From: Petrosia ficiformis
Lineage: Eukaryota > Porifera > Demospongiae > Haplosclerida > Petrosiidae
Direction of reading: 5' to 3'
Assembly: GCA_947044365.1 (NCBI GenBank)
Contig: OX345642.1
Location: 1,337,001-1,401,000, forward strand
Length of the DNA stretch: 64,000 bases
Shown here: in pieces, positions 24,811-36,174 of the stretch
Layout: every line of letters starts with the position of its first letter
How positions within the stretch are numbered: position 1 is the first letter of the stretch
Made by a program: the position numbers and the translations under genes
Notes under the pieces: model-generated
Databases searched by the model: none
Told to the model about the DNA's origin: nothing
The model's input: the letters and a program-made list of their open reading frames with translations, nothing else

Positions 24811-27800
24811 TTATGATATAGGAATATGGGTTGTTGTAGAATATTCTTTATTATCAAAACGTTGAAGTGGGTTAAAAATTCTTTGACTGTATTTCACTGT
24901 GTCTTTAAATAGTTTCTTCATAATAAGGAATGGTCTACTTTTTGGATCTAATTCTTTCTTTCTTATCGTCAATGAATCCTGAGATGACTTTATAGTACTT
25001 TGACTTGTGTCAGTAGATAGCTTTTGTTCCTCTGAAGTTGTCACTTGACTTTCACTTTCTGGACCTGGACCATTAATTCCACCATGTTGTAAGAGAATAT
25101 TCCTTGTTGCATCTTGTTCAGAAACTTCAGTATAATCAAGAGCTGTGCGTCCAAACTCATCTGTTTTGTTGACATTAGCACCAGCTGTAATAAGAGCCTC
25201 TACTATATCAATGTGTCCACAAGATGATGAAATCATGAGAGGAGTGACACCATGAACAAACTGAACATCTGGTGTTATCTTACCAGACATCAACTGATCT
25301 ACTACTGATGCTAAATCACCTTCAGCACAAGAAATAATAAGATCTCTTTGGTCAAAAACGACATCTAGTCTATTTGACAACATTCTAATGATTGGAACAT
25401 GACCTATGTTACAAGCAGAGTACCATCCCATTGATAGGCTTTTTAAACTCAACTCGGTATGTTTCAGCAAGATATTCAAACATTCAATATTACCACTCAT
25501 AACAGCACATGCAAATGAATCTACTGATACTCCTTCAATACTAACAAAGTAATGTGGATTTGCATTATACCTCAATAATACTACAATAATATCAGAATGA
25601 CCTTCCATACTGGCAACCATTAATGCTGTCCTTCCATCGTTGTCATGAATATTAGGATCAGTACCCTTTTGGAGTAATATTTCTACCACCTGGTAATGAC
25701 CATCCTGGCTTGCCTGAATTAAGGCTGTTCTTCCATTTTTACAATTTTGAACATTGGGGTCAACTTGTTTCTCAAGTAGTAGTTCCACTACCTTTTGATG
25801 ACCGTTCTGAGCAGCAGATATTAATGCTATCCATCCCTCTTTGTCATAAATATTAGGATCAGCACCCTTTTGGAGTAGTATTTCTACCACCTGGTAATGA
25901 CCATTTATACTGGCCTCAATTATAGCTGTATTTCCATCGTTGTCATGAATATTAGGATCAGCACCCTTTTGGAGTAATATTTCTACCACCTGGTAGTGAC
26001 CATCCTGGCTTGCCTGAATTAAGGCTGTTCTTCCATTTTTACAATTTTGAACATTGGGGTCAACTTGTTTCTCAAGTAGTAGTTCCACTACCTTTTGATG
26101 ACCGTTCTGAGCAGCAGATATTAATGCCATCCATCCCTCTTTGTCATGAATATTAGGATCAGCACCTTTCTTGAGTAGTAATTCAACCACCTGGTAATGA
26201 CCATTGAAACTGGCAAATATCAAGGCTGTCCATCCTTCGTTGTCATGAATATTAGGATCAGCACCATTCTTGAGTAGTATTTCTACCACCTGGTAATGGG
26301 CATTCTTACTGGCCTGAATTAAGGCTGCTCTTCCATTTTTACAATTTTGAACATTGGGGTTAACTTGTTTCTCAAGTAGTAGTTCCACTACCTTTTGATG
26401 ACCGTTCTGAGCAGCAGATATTAATGCTATCCATCCCTCTTTGTCATAAATATTAGGATCAGCACCCTTTTGGAGTAATATTTCTACCACCTGGTAGTGA
26501 CCATCCTGGCTTGCCTGAATTAAGGCTGTTCTTCCATTTTTACAATTTTGAACATTGGGGTCAACTTGTTTCTCGAGTAGTAGTTCCACTACCCGTTGAT
26601 GACCATTCTCAGCAGCAGATATTAATGCTGTCCATCCATCATCATCACGAATATTAGGATCAGCACCTTTCTTAAGTAGTATTTCTACCATCTGGTACAT
26701 ACCATTCCTACTAGCATGTATTAGCTTGTGGTATCCGTTCTCATCATATAGAGCATTGGGATTGTTGAGTAGTGATGCTGTATCTACTAATAAGTGTCCT
26801 GGATCAGTAGCTACTGGAAATTCATTATGTGTGTAATCCACATTAGCTAAGTCTTGTAGAAATTGAACAGCTTCATTATTACCAAATTCTGTTGCCTTTT
26901 GAAGAGCCGATTCAAAAGTGAAGTTATTGTCTTCATCTTCTATTAACACTGGTATGTCACTAATCATCATTTCAAACATGCCAAGAAGATACATATATTG
27001 TCTCTTCTTTGCTACTTCTGATACAAGATCTTCTATTATCTGCTTAGAATTTGGTATAAGGAACTTGATACATGGTACCTTTTCTACAATATCTACTGTC
27101 ATGTGACTGAGGTATCTCTGATTGTCAGAGAATAAGAAGGAATAGAATTTAAAAAGTATCTTCAGTGTTTTATTACTCCAGTTCCTGCTGAGTTTAAAGA
27201 CTAAATATGTAGTGGTGGACATTGTTGTTTCTTCTTGCTGAGGTAAGAATGCCATTAGATTCTCTATTTTTAATAATTTCTCAAATGTTTGAACTATGGA
27301 AAGGTATTCCTCCAATTCCTCTTGAATTTCAACATTATATTTAAGGAACTCTCTTGTGATGACAACTAGTAATTCATAGCTCAGAAAATCTGAGTATGCT
27401 CGTACTCTACTGAATAAATCATGTACTTTACTAGATCCTGTGATTTCAGGATATACTTCAAGGAATTGAGAAACCTGGAGCAAGATATGTTTCGCTTTGC
27501 CAATTAAAACATTGAAGCCTTCTTCTATTCTGTCAAGTAGATGTGTAAATCGTTTTTGTAAGTCAACAGCTGAGAATTTGAAGAGTATGTCACATATATC
27601 TTGTTGTCCGTCCTCCCTGTGGGCTCTTTCAAGAATAGTACTACCTCCCAAAAGAACATGAGGATTTGCTCCAGCTTCAAGAAGATACTGCACTGTTGGA
27701 AGTGACTTGTTACCTGTAATGGCATATGCTAATGGTGAATAGTTATCGGTGTCTATTCTGTTGACATCAGCTTCCATTTGTATGAGAGTGTCTATCACTT

Positions 27801-30800
27801 CAACATGTCCACATGATGAGGCAATCATAAGAGGAGTAATACCTGATATTAGTGTAGTGTTAGGATCAATGTTGAATTCCATGATGTGTTGTATAACAGA
27901 TCCCACATCTCCTTCACCACAAGAGATAAATAAATCTATTACTTGAGGAGTACATTCAAGTTGTTTCACTAACAGACTAAAGACAGCTGAATGTCCCAGT
28001 CTACATGCAAGAACTACCCCTGAAGATAAATGAGAAGATGGAATGGCATCAATCATGAGTTTAAGAATATCAGCATTATTCCCTCTAACTGAAGCCATAA
28101 ATGGTGTGTCATCCTTTCTATTTCTAATAACTGGTGAGGCATGGTAGCTAAGTAGTAACTCTATTACTGTATTGTGACCTTTGTAACAAGCAATGTGTAA
28201 AGCTGTGTTGCCATCTTGTCGTTGAATGTCAAGATTGGTATTAGCTAAGAGAAGACAATGAATAATACCAATATTTCCATTAGTAAGCATTAGTGCAGTT
28301 TGCCCTGCACTATCCTGAAGATTAACATTAGCCTCAGCTGATACTAGTGTTTGTAGAGCCTTTTTGTGTCCAGCCTCACATGCTAACATTAGTGCTGTCC
28401 TTCCCTCACTATTACTATAGTTTATATTAACTCCCAAGTCTAGTAGAAACTGAACTGCTTCATTATTACCAGACTGTGATGATTCTAGAAGAGCTGAATC
28501 AAAGGTAAAGTTCTTGATTTCATCGAATGTTAATACCAGTACATTATCAAGCATTATTTCGATCACACAAAGGTGATACATCAATTTTCTCTTCTGTATT
28601 ACTTCTGATATGAGACATCCTACTACTTGTGACAACTTTGGTATCAAAAATTTGATATATGGTACCTCTTCTACAATATGTATTGTTATGTGACTGAGAT
28701 ACTTCTGATTCTCAGAGAATAAGTAGGAATAGAGTCTACGGAGACTCTTTAGTGTTAAGTTACCCCACTGTCTGTTGAGTTTAAAGGTCAGTTCGGAACA
28801 TGAAGTGGAGGTCATCACCTCTTGTTGAGGTATGAGTGACAACACATCTTTGAGATGCTGTACTTCTACTGATTCCTCGAAATTTGTAGCCATCACATGA
28901 TACTCTTCAACTTCATTCTCAATATCACCTTTAAGGAATTTTCTCACTATCATAACAAGTATTTCAAAATGTAGGAAATCGTAATATGGTGATAACTGAT
29001 TGAATAAATCAATACTAGTCTGTACTTCAGATGCCAATCCTGTTAGATGAAAATTTGCTTCAAGCTGTTGAGTGACTTGGAATAAGGTATATTTCCCTTC
29101 TGTGATTAAAGTATCGATGCATTCTTGTATTCTGTCTACTAGATGTATGAATCTCTTATATAAGTGAAGAGCTGAATACTTGAGAAGTAAATCACAAATT
29201 GTTTGTCCTCCTTTCTCTCTGGCTTTTTTCACAATTGTTATACCTCCTACTAGAATATTAGGATTTCCTCCAGCTTCAAGAAGATGCTGTACAATGTGAA
29301 GTGATGTATTACATGTAATGGCGGCATATGTTAATGGTGAATAACCATCTTGGTCAGTACTGTTGACATCAGCTTCAGCCTCTAGAAGACAATCTAACAT
29401 GTCAGCATTTCCACATGATGAGGCAATCATAAGAGGAGTAATACCTGATATTAGTGTAGTGTTAGGATCAATGTTGAATTCCATGATGTGTTGTATAACA
29501 GATCCCACATCTCCTTCAGCACAAGAGATAAATAAATCTATTACTTGAGGGGTACATTCAAGTTGTTTTACTAACAGACTAAAAACAGCTGAATGTCCCA
29601 GTCTACATGCAAGAACTATTCCTGAAGATAAATGAGAAGATGGAATGGAATCAAGCATGAGTTTAAGAATATCAGCATTATTCCCTCTAACTGACACCAT
29701 AAATGGTGTGTCATCCTTTCTATTTCTAATAACTGGTGAGGCATGGTAGCTAAGTAGTAACTCTATTACTGTATTGTGACCTTTGTAAAAAGCAATGTGT
29801 AAAGCTGTGTTTCCATCTTGTCGCTGTATGTCAAGATCAGCTTTAGCTAAGAGAAGACAATGAATAATACCAATATTTCCATTAGCAAGCATCAGTGCAG
29901 TTTGCCCTGCACTATCCTGAAGATCAACATTAGCCTCAGCTGATACTAGTGTTTGTACAACCTCTTCATGTCCAGCCTCACTTGCTAACATTAGTGCTGT
30001 CTTTCCCTCACTATTACTATAGTTTATATTAACTCCCAAGTCTAGTAGAAACTGAACTGCTTCATTGTTACCAGACTGTGATGATTCTAGAAGAGCTGAA
30101 TCAAAAGTGAAGTTCTCATTTTCATCTTCCATTAACACTGGTATGTCATTAATCATCATTTCAAACACACCAAGAAGATACATAAACTCCATGTAATCTA
30201 CTGCTAATGCTATTAACATCTCAACTTGAGACTTTGGAACTAGAAACCTGATACACAGGCTTCCATCCTTGAGTATTATGTGATTAAGAAGATAACGTTT
30301 TTTAGAGAAGATATGTTCTAAAAGTTTATTTAAGCATCTCATTTTTTCTTTCTTCCAACGTCTGCTTAGTTTCAGAATAACTTCACATGTAGAAGGAGTG
30401 ACACTTTGTGTTGGTAGTAATGCTTGCTCAATAGCATCTTTGAGCTCTTGTAATGTTGTCAGTTCTTCAAATGCTTCTACATCTGTGACATATTTTTCAA
30501 TCTCAGTCTGTAACTCACCTGGAACAAACTGATCGACTACCTCCTCCAGGAGCTCACAATTCAGAAACGAGTAGTGTGACTCAAGCTTGTCGAATAAATC
30601 ATCGATATCTTTTGCATCTGTTAATTTTAATTGTGTCTCTTCAAGGTGTCTCTGAAGATGTCGTGCTATATGTTTAAGAGTTATCTGGTCTTTCGTAATA
30701 GCACCATCGAGAGTATCCTTAATGCTTGATTCCAATTGTGCAAATCTCTTGTGAAGCCCCACAAGTTGTGTAGCAATTTCATCTGCTGTGTCGATTTTAA

Positions 30801-31242
30801 CTTCAACATTTTTTTCTTCTACTTTGAGATGCTCAATTGAGTCATTTGTTTTCTGCACTTCATCTACTGCAATTGGTAAAAATACTTTTTCATTAGATGT
30901 GTGCTGAATTTGGTGCCTTTCATAGACCCTCATAGTATCCGGTACAGGAAAAGATAGTTTAAATTTCTTTTTCATAGCTTCTGCTAGAGTATTTTCTCTT
31001 GCGTTTTCAAGAGCCAAGATAACATCCTTCCATGAAGCATCAGGCTGTAATCGTAACCATGTTCCGAAAAGCTCGAGTTTTTGAAGGTGAACTTCGCGAT
31101 TATTTCGTTGGATTTCTTCGATATTTTCTCTTTCAAGACCTGGTAGGTGGGTAGCGAATACCTGCCAATCTACCAACTTTACAAGCTCAAGATCGAGTTC
31201 TCTTTCGGTTGGTCTACTTGCTACTGGTACATTGTCTGACAT
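24811..31242 (-). CDS. Gene 3: intact type I Death-domain ankyrin protein with three internal modules (2143 aa)
   Basis: Single-exon frame from ATG at 31240-31242 (MSDNVPVASRPTERELDL) to TAA at 24811-24813. The frame stays open five codons further up, but only to a TTG, and the ATG matches gene 2. Rough order by residue: Death-like domain 1-97 with W-Q-V-F and D-A-S-W motifs; linker; coiled coil 140-205; helical module 205-375; ankyrins 376-690; second module 740-910; ankyrins 911-1225; third module 1270-1440; eleven young ankyrin repeats about 1500-1890; degenerate ankyrins to 2055; Ser/Thr-rich tail with a basic patch. The young repeats alternate two kinds, GHYQVVEILLQKGADPN and GHQKVVELLLEKQVDPN. 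No signal peptide or membrane segment is seen, so it is probably cytoplasmic. It has one module more than genes 2 and 4. Partner and pathway are unknown. Confidence 0.88.
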   Translation of the reverse strand: MSDNVPVASRPTERELDLELVKLVDWQVFATHLPGLERENIEEIQRNNREVHLQKLELFGTWLRLQPDASWKDVILALENARENTLAEAMKKKFKLSFPVPDTMRVYERHQIQHTSNEKVFLPIAVDEVQKTNDSIEHLKVEEKNVEVKIDTADEIATQLVGLHKRFAQLESSIKDTLDGAITKDQITLKHIARHLQRHLEETQLKLTDAKDIDDLFDKLESHYSFLNCELLEEVVDQFVPGELQTEIEKYVTDVEAFEELTTLQELKDAIEQALLPTQSVTPSTCEVILKLSRRWKKEKMRCLNKLLEHIFSKKRYLLNHIILKDGSLCIRFLVPKSQVEMLIALAVDYMEFMYLLGVFEMMINDIPVLMEDENENFTFDSALLESSQSGNNEAVQFLLDLGVNINYSNSEGKTALMLASEAGHEEVVQTLVSAEANVDLQDSAGQTALMLANGNIGIIHCLLLAKADLDIQRQDGNTALHIAFYKGHNTVIELLLSYHASPVIRNRKDDTPFMVSVRGNNADILKLMLDSIPSSHLSSGIVLACRLGHSAVFSLLVKQLECTPQVIDLFISCAEGDVGSVIQHIMEFNIDPNTTLISGITPLMIASSCGNADMLDCLLEAEADVNSTDQDGYSPLTYAAITCNTSLHIVQHLLEAGGNPNILVGGITIVKKAREKGGQTICDLLLKYSALHLYKRFIHLVDRIQECIDTLITEGKYTLFQVTQQLEANFHLTGLASEVQTSIDLFNQLSPYYDFLHFEILVMIVRKFLKGDIENEVEEYHVMATNFEESVEVQHLKDVLSLIPQQEVMTSTSCSELTFKLNRQWGNLTLKSLRRLYSYLFSENQKYLSHITIHIVEEVPYIKFLIPKLSQVVGCLISEVIQKRKLMYHLCVIEIMLDNVLVLTFDEIKNFTFDSALLESSQSGNNEAVQFLLDLGVNINYSNSEGRTALMLACEAGHKKALQTLVSAEANVNLQDSAGQTALMLTNGNIGIIHCLLLANTNLDIQRQDGNTALHIACYKGHNTVIELLLSYHASPVIRNRKDDTPFMASVRGNNADILKLMIDAIPSSHLSSGVVLACRLGHSAVFSLLVKQLECTPQVIDLFISCGEGDVGSVIQHIMEFNIDPNTTLISGITPLMIASSCGHVEVIDTLIQMEADVNRIDTDNYSPLAYAITGNKSLPTVQYLLEAGANPHVLLGGSTILERAHREDGQQDICDILFKFSAVDLQKRFTHLLDRIEEGFNVLIGKAKHILLQVSQFLEVYPEITGSSKVHDLFSRVRAYSDFLSYELLVVITREFLKYNVEIQEELEEYLSIVQTFEKLLKIENLMAFLPQQEETTMSTTTYLVFKLSRNWSNKTLKILFKFYSFLFSDNQRYLSHMTVDIVEKVPCIKFLIPNSKQIIEDLVSEVAKKRQYMYLLGMFEMMISDIPVLIEDEDNNFTFESALQKATEFGNNEAVQFLQDLANVDYTHNEFPVATDPGHLLVDTASLLNNPNALYDENGYHKLIHASRNGMYQMVEILLKKGADPNIRDDDGWTALISAAENGHQRVVELLLEKQVDPNVQNCKNGRTALIQASQDGHYQVVEILLQKGADPNIYDKEGWIALISAAQNGHQKVVELLLEKQVNPNVQNCKNGRAALIQASKNAHYQVVEILLKNGADPNIHDNEGWTALIFASFNGHYQVVELLLKKGADPNIHDKEGWMALISAAQNGHQKVVELLLEKQVDPNVQNCKNGRTALIQASQDGHYQVVEILLQKGADPNIHDNDGNTAIIEASINGHYQVVEILLQKGADPNIYDKEGWIALISAAQNGHQKVVELLLEKQVDPNVQNCKNGRTALIQASQDGHYQVVEILLQKGTDPNIHDNDGRTALMVASMEGHSDIIVVLLRYNANPHYFVSIEGVSVDSFACAVMSGNIECLNILLKHTELSLKSLSMGWYSACNIGHVPIIRMLSNRLDVVFDQRDLIISCAEGDLASVVDQLMSGKITPDVQFVHGVTPLMISSSCGHIDIVEALITAGANVNKTDEFGRTALDYTEVSEQDATRNILLQHGGINGPGPESESQVTTSEEQKLSTDTSQSTIKSSQDSLTIRKKELDPKSRPFLIMKKLFKDTVKYSQRIFNPLQRFDNKEYSTTTHIPIS

Positions 31243-32124
31243 AATTGCTATTGACAAAGTTAATTGAACTACTTCTCAAAAAATCGATATTCCTTTAATA
31301 AAAAAAATTCAAACTTTAATTTGATTATCATGACTATCAAATGTTTTATGTACTACTAATTCCTATGTGTATCAGGAACTTATAAGTGATGAAGCCATGA
31401 AGGAGCATCCAACTGTAATACTACCAGAGTTACCAGACTGTTTAATTGTTTTGTTATATAAATGTGTATAACAGATCACATACATACCTACCTAAACTTC
31501 CTAATATGGTAACATTTCTGAATAAAACTAAACAGCATAAGTCTATACAGTTTGATGCTTCATAAGCTCCTATGTGTATGAAATTATGCACATACATGAA
31601 GTAAAGTCTGAAGTATAAGTATTGTTTCATTCATTATTCAACATGGGAATCACTACTAGTGTTTAGTAGGTCATGCACTTTCCACATTGTATAATATTTT
31701 TAGATTCCCATAGAAAGTACAGCTGACTAATGAGCATAGCACTGATGTATGAAACAGTACTAACTATTTCAGACTTTGTTTTGTCATGCATAAGCTCCTG
31801 ATACACATAATAGGTTAGTTAATAGAATACGAGGATCAAGAGAAATCCATATACTTTCAAACTCACATATCTTGACAACAAATCAAGATTTACAAGAAGT
31901 TTAATATAAAATAGATCAGACCAAGCCAACAATTAATGAGCCACTTTTATATTTACTAATCATTTGAAATTTGAAATCAAATTTGAAGTGCTATTCCACA
32001 AGAAACTCAATCATGTGTGCCACACTTGCAACAATTTGTTTTAAAAATGAATTTAATAGTGATTATAATTAAATGGCAATACTTTTAGCCATTTCGCATG
32101 TAGCGCCAGTTTTTGATGTTCAGT

Positions 32125-32252
32125 ACATGGTGATTATGCCTCAATTGAGCTGTTAGTAATGCATGGTAATGTTTACCAACTAATGGAGATAAATATTCAT
32201 CTAGTTGATGTACCACCAAAGGTCGCGAAGCTAAAGAAATATCATCTGACAT
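32125..32252 (-). pseudogene. Relic of a type II Death-domain start upstream of gene 3
   Basis: Aligned with the first codons of gene 4. The ATG (32250-32252) is kept here and begins MSDDISLASRPL, but a three-base insertion and a deletion around the conserved Trp destroy the domain after about 30 codons. It lies 1.0 kb upstream of the type I start of gene 3, in the same place as the relic at 11020-11151. Confidence 0.7.
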
Positions 32253-33404
32253 TTTGTACTCTTAACTTAATTCACCTTGTTTCAGTACTGCTATAATATA
32301 AGATAATAAGTACTTCAGTGTTGGAAGTCCTGAGCGTAGTATTGTGTACAAAACTTGTGATTTTGTGTGCAATAATGCGGAATTTTAAATTTGGCTTTTT
32401 CCACAAAATTTAAATTTTGTGGAACTAAGCAGTTCTTGACATACTATAGTCGTATGACTAAATAAATTAACAAGGCAAGCTGACCACTTGTGCTATTATG
32501 GTCCATAGGGCCATCCCTATGATTGCTTTGCCATATAAGTTTGTCACATACGTGACGATGCATTGTACGTAGTTAAGAAAGTTGTGCCATTACAAAAGAT
32601 CAGTCAATTAATGGGCGTGGCATGTCTAAGAAAGCAACAGACCAGCTAGTGGCAGGAAGATTCAGGAGTGTAAAACTGCATCTAATACTATTAGCTGTTG
32701 TATATAGCAGAGAAACAGTAAACAGATGATGCAAGAATCTTTAGCAAGTAAGTATAATAAGTTGTTGAGTTTCAGACACGAGGAAGTAATCAGCAATGAT
32801 TAATTAAGGGTTAAAATCCTGAATGAGTACTTCAGTTTCATCAAAGATCTCTGTACTTATACTGCAGTTACACTTACTTCTTTTGGCCCTAGTATTCAGA
32901 GTACACAGAAAGGTAGAGACACTAATGTCTTCAGAAATGATTGATAGATACATGTCACTAGTAGCCACAAAGCAATCACAGGGATACTTTTTTCTCAATA
33001 TATCTTGTTTTTAACTATCTATAGTATTATGTATGTGGAGTACATGTACATGTATATATAATAGATGTTATGGAATTTATACACCTACATACCATATATC
33101 AATTAGTATGTACATGAATTTGTACTTATAATAACAAATAACATCCATTGTACTCCATAGTACCTAATTACTATTGGAATTTACATAATTATAATATGTG
33201 TAAAGTACATTGTATTGCTTTTGTTACCATGCTTTATGGTATTACTTATAATACTAATCAATATAGATCAAACTAGTAGTTTTAAACTTTAATCATTGTG
33301 TTGTAAATTGTAAATATACAGCATAATCGCATTGTGATATATCAAAAAATTGGGGAAACTTCAGTAGCGATATTTGATCTGAAAAACCTTGTATTGCAAC
33401 AGCT

Positions 33405-33587
33405 CTACTTATGGGCTTTGACTAAACCTTTTGCTTGAAATAATAAACATAGTGTCCTGTACTTACTGAATAAACAGGTGCTGTGATATTTATTATTGTT
33501 TTTATTATTTGCGTTTCCTGGTTCATCTAAAACAACAAATTGATATTCGAGATTTGGTTTCTGTATCCGTTCAATTTGTATGTACAT
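33405..33587 (-). other. Conserved short open stretch of unknown status (block B copy)
   Basis: Sixty codons from an ATG, MYIQIERIQKPNLEYQ onward, ending GLVKAHK before TAA. It is closely matched in blocks A and C. There is no recognised domain, and the region is short enough to be open by chance. Confidence 0.2.
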
Positions 33588-33917
33588 ACTAAGTGAAGTG
33601 ATACTACAGAAGCTAAATGACTCCTTTAGCTACAGTGATAATGAAAGCTAGCACATCCATCAACTCTGTCCACTTTCAGGCATGAATGAAAGTAACACAG
33701 TTAGATAATAAGGCTAACAAAGATATAATTATTGTCAGTTTTTCAGGAACTGTCCTCAAAAACTTACAATATATCATTGTGTCAGTCTTACATCTTTTTG
33801 TAAGGAATGTAACTTTCCTTACAAAATATAGTCAGTGGGTTGTACTAGGTAGTATATCAGTATAATATTAATCAGCTGAGCAAATATTTGCAGTGCTTCG
33901 TTATGCCGTGTGCACTT

Positions 33918-34190
33918 TCAATGTCCTACCAGTTGTTCCTCTATTCCAATGTCCTACCAATTGTTATTTTATTCTAATGCCCTACCAATTGTTATTCTAT
34001 TCCAATGCCCTACTAATTGTTATTCTATTCCAATGCCCTACCAATTGTTATTCTATTCCAATACGCTACCAATTGTTCTTCTATTCCAATGCCCTACCAA
34101 TTGTTATTCTATTCCAATGCCTACCAATTGTTATTCTATTCCAATGCCCTACCAATTGTTCTCCTATTCCAATGCCCTACCAATTGTTTT
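33918..34190. repeat. 28-bp CCAAT-containing tandem array, about 9 copies
   Basis: The same unit as at 12786-13345 but with about nine to ten copies, mostly the 'ttattctattcc' variant, and with one unit missing a base near 34125. Three overlapping open frames result from the 28-bp period and are not genes. Confidence 0.95.
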
Positions 34191-35050
34191 TGTACAAAAA
34201 CTATATGTTTTCTTTTATATATGTATATAGTACTATTAGGGCTGGGAAAAAGGTTTGAATGTTCGAGCCTTTGTTTGTTTACTGCACATTTGAAGCTAAG
34301 TTTTGTTGCCATAATGTAAGTATGTAGTTAGTAATGTGGGCTCATTCCAAAAAGTTGAGGCTGTGTTGCTGGCTGCTTCTGTCCTATTTCTCATTACTCA
34401 AGTGATGCTAAATCCAAGTAGAAACAGCAACAAGAATATGAACAAGACTAGTACTGGTTATAAAGCAATAATCCAGTTTTGGAGGCTTTCTATAGCCAAT
34501 CAAGGTAAGACCGACATTAATAGAAACATCTGCAAACCTTCGAGTATTTATTTGTTTTTGCTGAAGAAGCTTCAAATGTTGTTTTCCAACCTTCATCCCA
34601 GACCTAAGTACTATACACTAACAATAGAAGTGGCAGTTGGTAATAATGACCAATACTTAAATACCAGGAATCAAGATACTTGTATCAAAGTATCAACTGA
34701 GTACTTCAGTAATGTATTACTCATCATTATTACCCAATCCTCAATCAAGATATATAAATTATACATTGTGTCTACTACACTGATACTGGGACTGGAAGCA
34801 GACTCATGTTAATAATTAATGAATATACTTATCTATCAGCACAACCACTCAACAGGTTTATACATCAGGTTTGGTAAGGGAGGTAGGTGCATAACTGAAC
34901 TAGACCCTAGGAATATAGTCTCTAGACCCTATGGATCAGGATTACAAGAGCATAAATCACAGTCCCATTACCAGTGACAATGTAAATTATAGGTTTATAT
35001 AAGATATGTAACACATGTTTGTATGATCACTCTCACCTTGTAAACAATAA
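34191..35050. other. Region downstream of the block B 28-bp array
   Basis: Follows block A (13346-14250) until about 35050, where homology stops near 'ctcaccttgtaaacaa'. The BCNT exons and 60-bp repeats of blocks A and C are missing, so this block is truncated or was interrupted. It includes the exon-like frame described separately. Confidence 0.45.
34336..34515 (+). other. Candidate coding exon of unknown function (block B copy)
   Basis: Block B version of the frame at 13514-13690: FQKVEAVLLAASVLFLIT, then YKAIIQFWRLSIANQ up to a GTAAGA donor-like site. It has six extra bases in frame (encoding Asn-Met). The ATG used in the other copies is absent; only GTG is available, so if coding it would be an internal exon. 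Confidence 0.28.
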
Positions 35051-36133
35051 ATGAGCGTCTCAAAATAACTTGAATAATTAGGACTAAACTCTTGTAATTG
35101 ACTTGGCAAATGAACCTTATGACTAGTATGTGAAACAAAGAGCAGTAATAAAATATGTAAAACATGATTTGTATAGATATGATGTATATATTTGCTATCC
35201 AGCTAGCTCTAGAGAAGACCTTGTTTGCAACTTGAGTGATGCTATGTTTCAATAAGTGGTAGAAAGTTTAATACAAATTCCTGAAAACATCAAACAACAT
35301 ATTATATAGGCAATAGAATGCCAATATGTTGCGATCACGTTTGTAAATCCTCATAATTTACAATTTGGTGTGTAGACCCTGGTAGTAGGTGTGTATTTGC
35401 TTTCTTAGCATCCATTTGATCTTTCACAACCTCAAAGGATTATGGCCTGCCAGTTTTGCTAAAAGTTAACTAGCAGTTCGCTCATTCAACCAGCCAATGT
35501 TTGCAGTTTTCCAAATTTTGTGAACGGACATACCATAGCCTTCTGCTTACACTTTGCAGCAAGAGTAATTATAATATGTAGGTAGGCTACTTTAGTTCTG
35601 TATTGTCACTAGCATTCTAGATCAGCAAAGATCCCCAAACCATTCTTTGTTTAATGGTTATATATATACATGCAGGAAGATAGCAAGATGAGTGTATATA
35701 CAATGGGAACACCCATTAATTTGGTAAATTTGGCACACTTTGCAAGCTTGTTAATTGGCCTGCAACCATTACAATTAAAGGACAACAATTTTTAATGAAA
35801 TTTAGGAATGTTTGTGTCATGTACGTGTTGTATACATACAGCTAAGGAAGTTGTGCTATTAGGGGAGGGGCTCAGTCAACTAACGGGCATGGCATGTAAA
35901 CAAACGTGCACTCAAACTATAGCAGACCAGTAGGATGAATTCAGTTTGGGGAAACTGCAATTACTAGCTATTGTAGCTAAAATATATTGCAAAACGTAAA
36001 CAAGAACCTAAGAAGAATATAAAATAAGTAATTTTATCAAACAATGTTTACCATAGAAACAAAGAATCCCATACATTTTCAATTAAATCACGCACTATGA
36101 TAATATTTTACCGTATTGTACTGGACTCGCGTG

Positions 36134-36174
36134 ACCGGAAGTTTTATTGTACAGAAAATCACCTGACCGGATGT
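36134..36174 (+). promoter_or_regulatory. Pair of ETS-like motifs in a possible promoter
   Basis: ACCGGAAGT at 36134-36142 and ACCGGATGT at 36166-36174, 32 bp apart, each followed by 'tttatt'. The surroundings are locally CpG-richer than average. An ATG at 36264 begins a 23-codon frame (MVKLVNTSCDKILNE...) with a GC-type donor-like 'gaggcaagt' inside, which could be a short first exon. No downstream exon is recognised. Confidence 0.25.

Larger units (their letters stand above)
31243..33917. other. Upstream block B of gene 3
   Basis: Paralogous to 10117-12785 along its whole length, with about the same order of parts: promoter-proximal segment, type II Death relic, dispersed-repeat-like stretch (about 32490-32760) and the short minus-strand open stretch at 33405-33587. 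Frames at 32804-32998 and 32823-33014 overlap on opposite strands and neither stays open in all three blocks, so they are not called. Confidence 0.5.

Noticed and set aside
31243..31257. Upstream start of gene 3 giving five extra residues
   Set aside because: The codon at 31255-31257 is TTG, not ATG. The ATG at 31240-31242 matches the start of gene 2.
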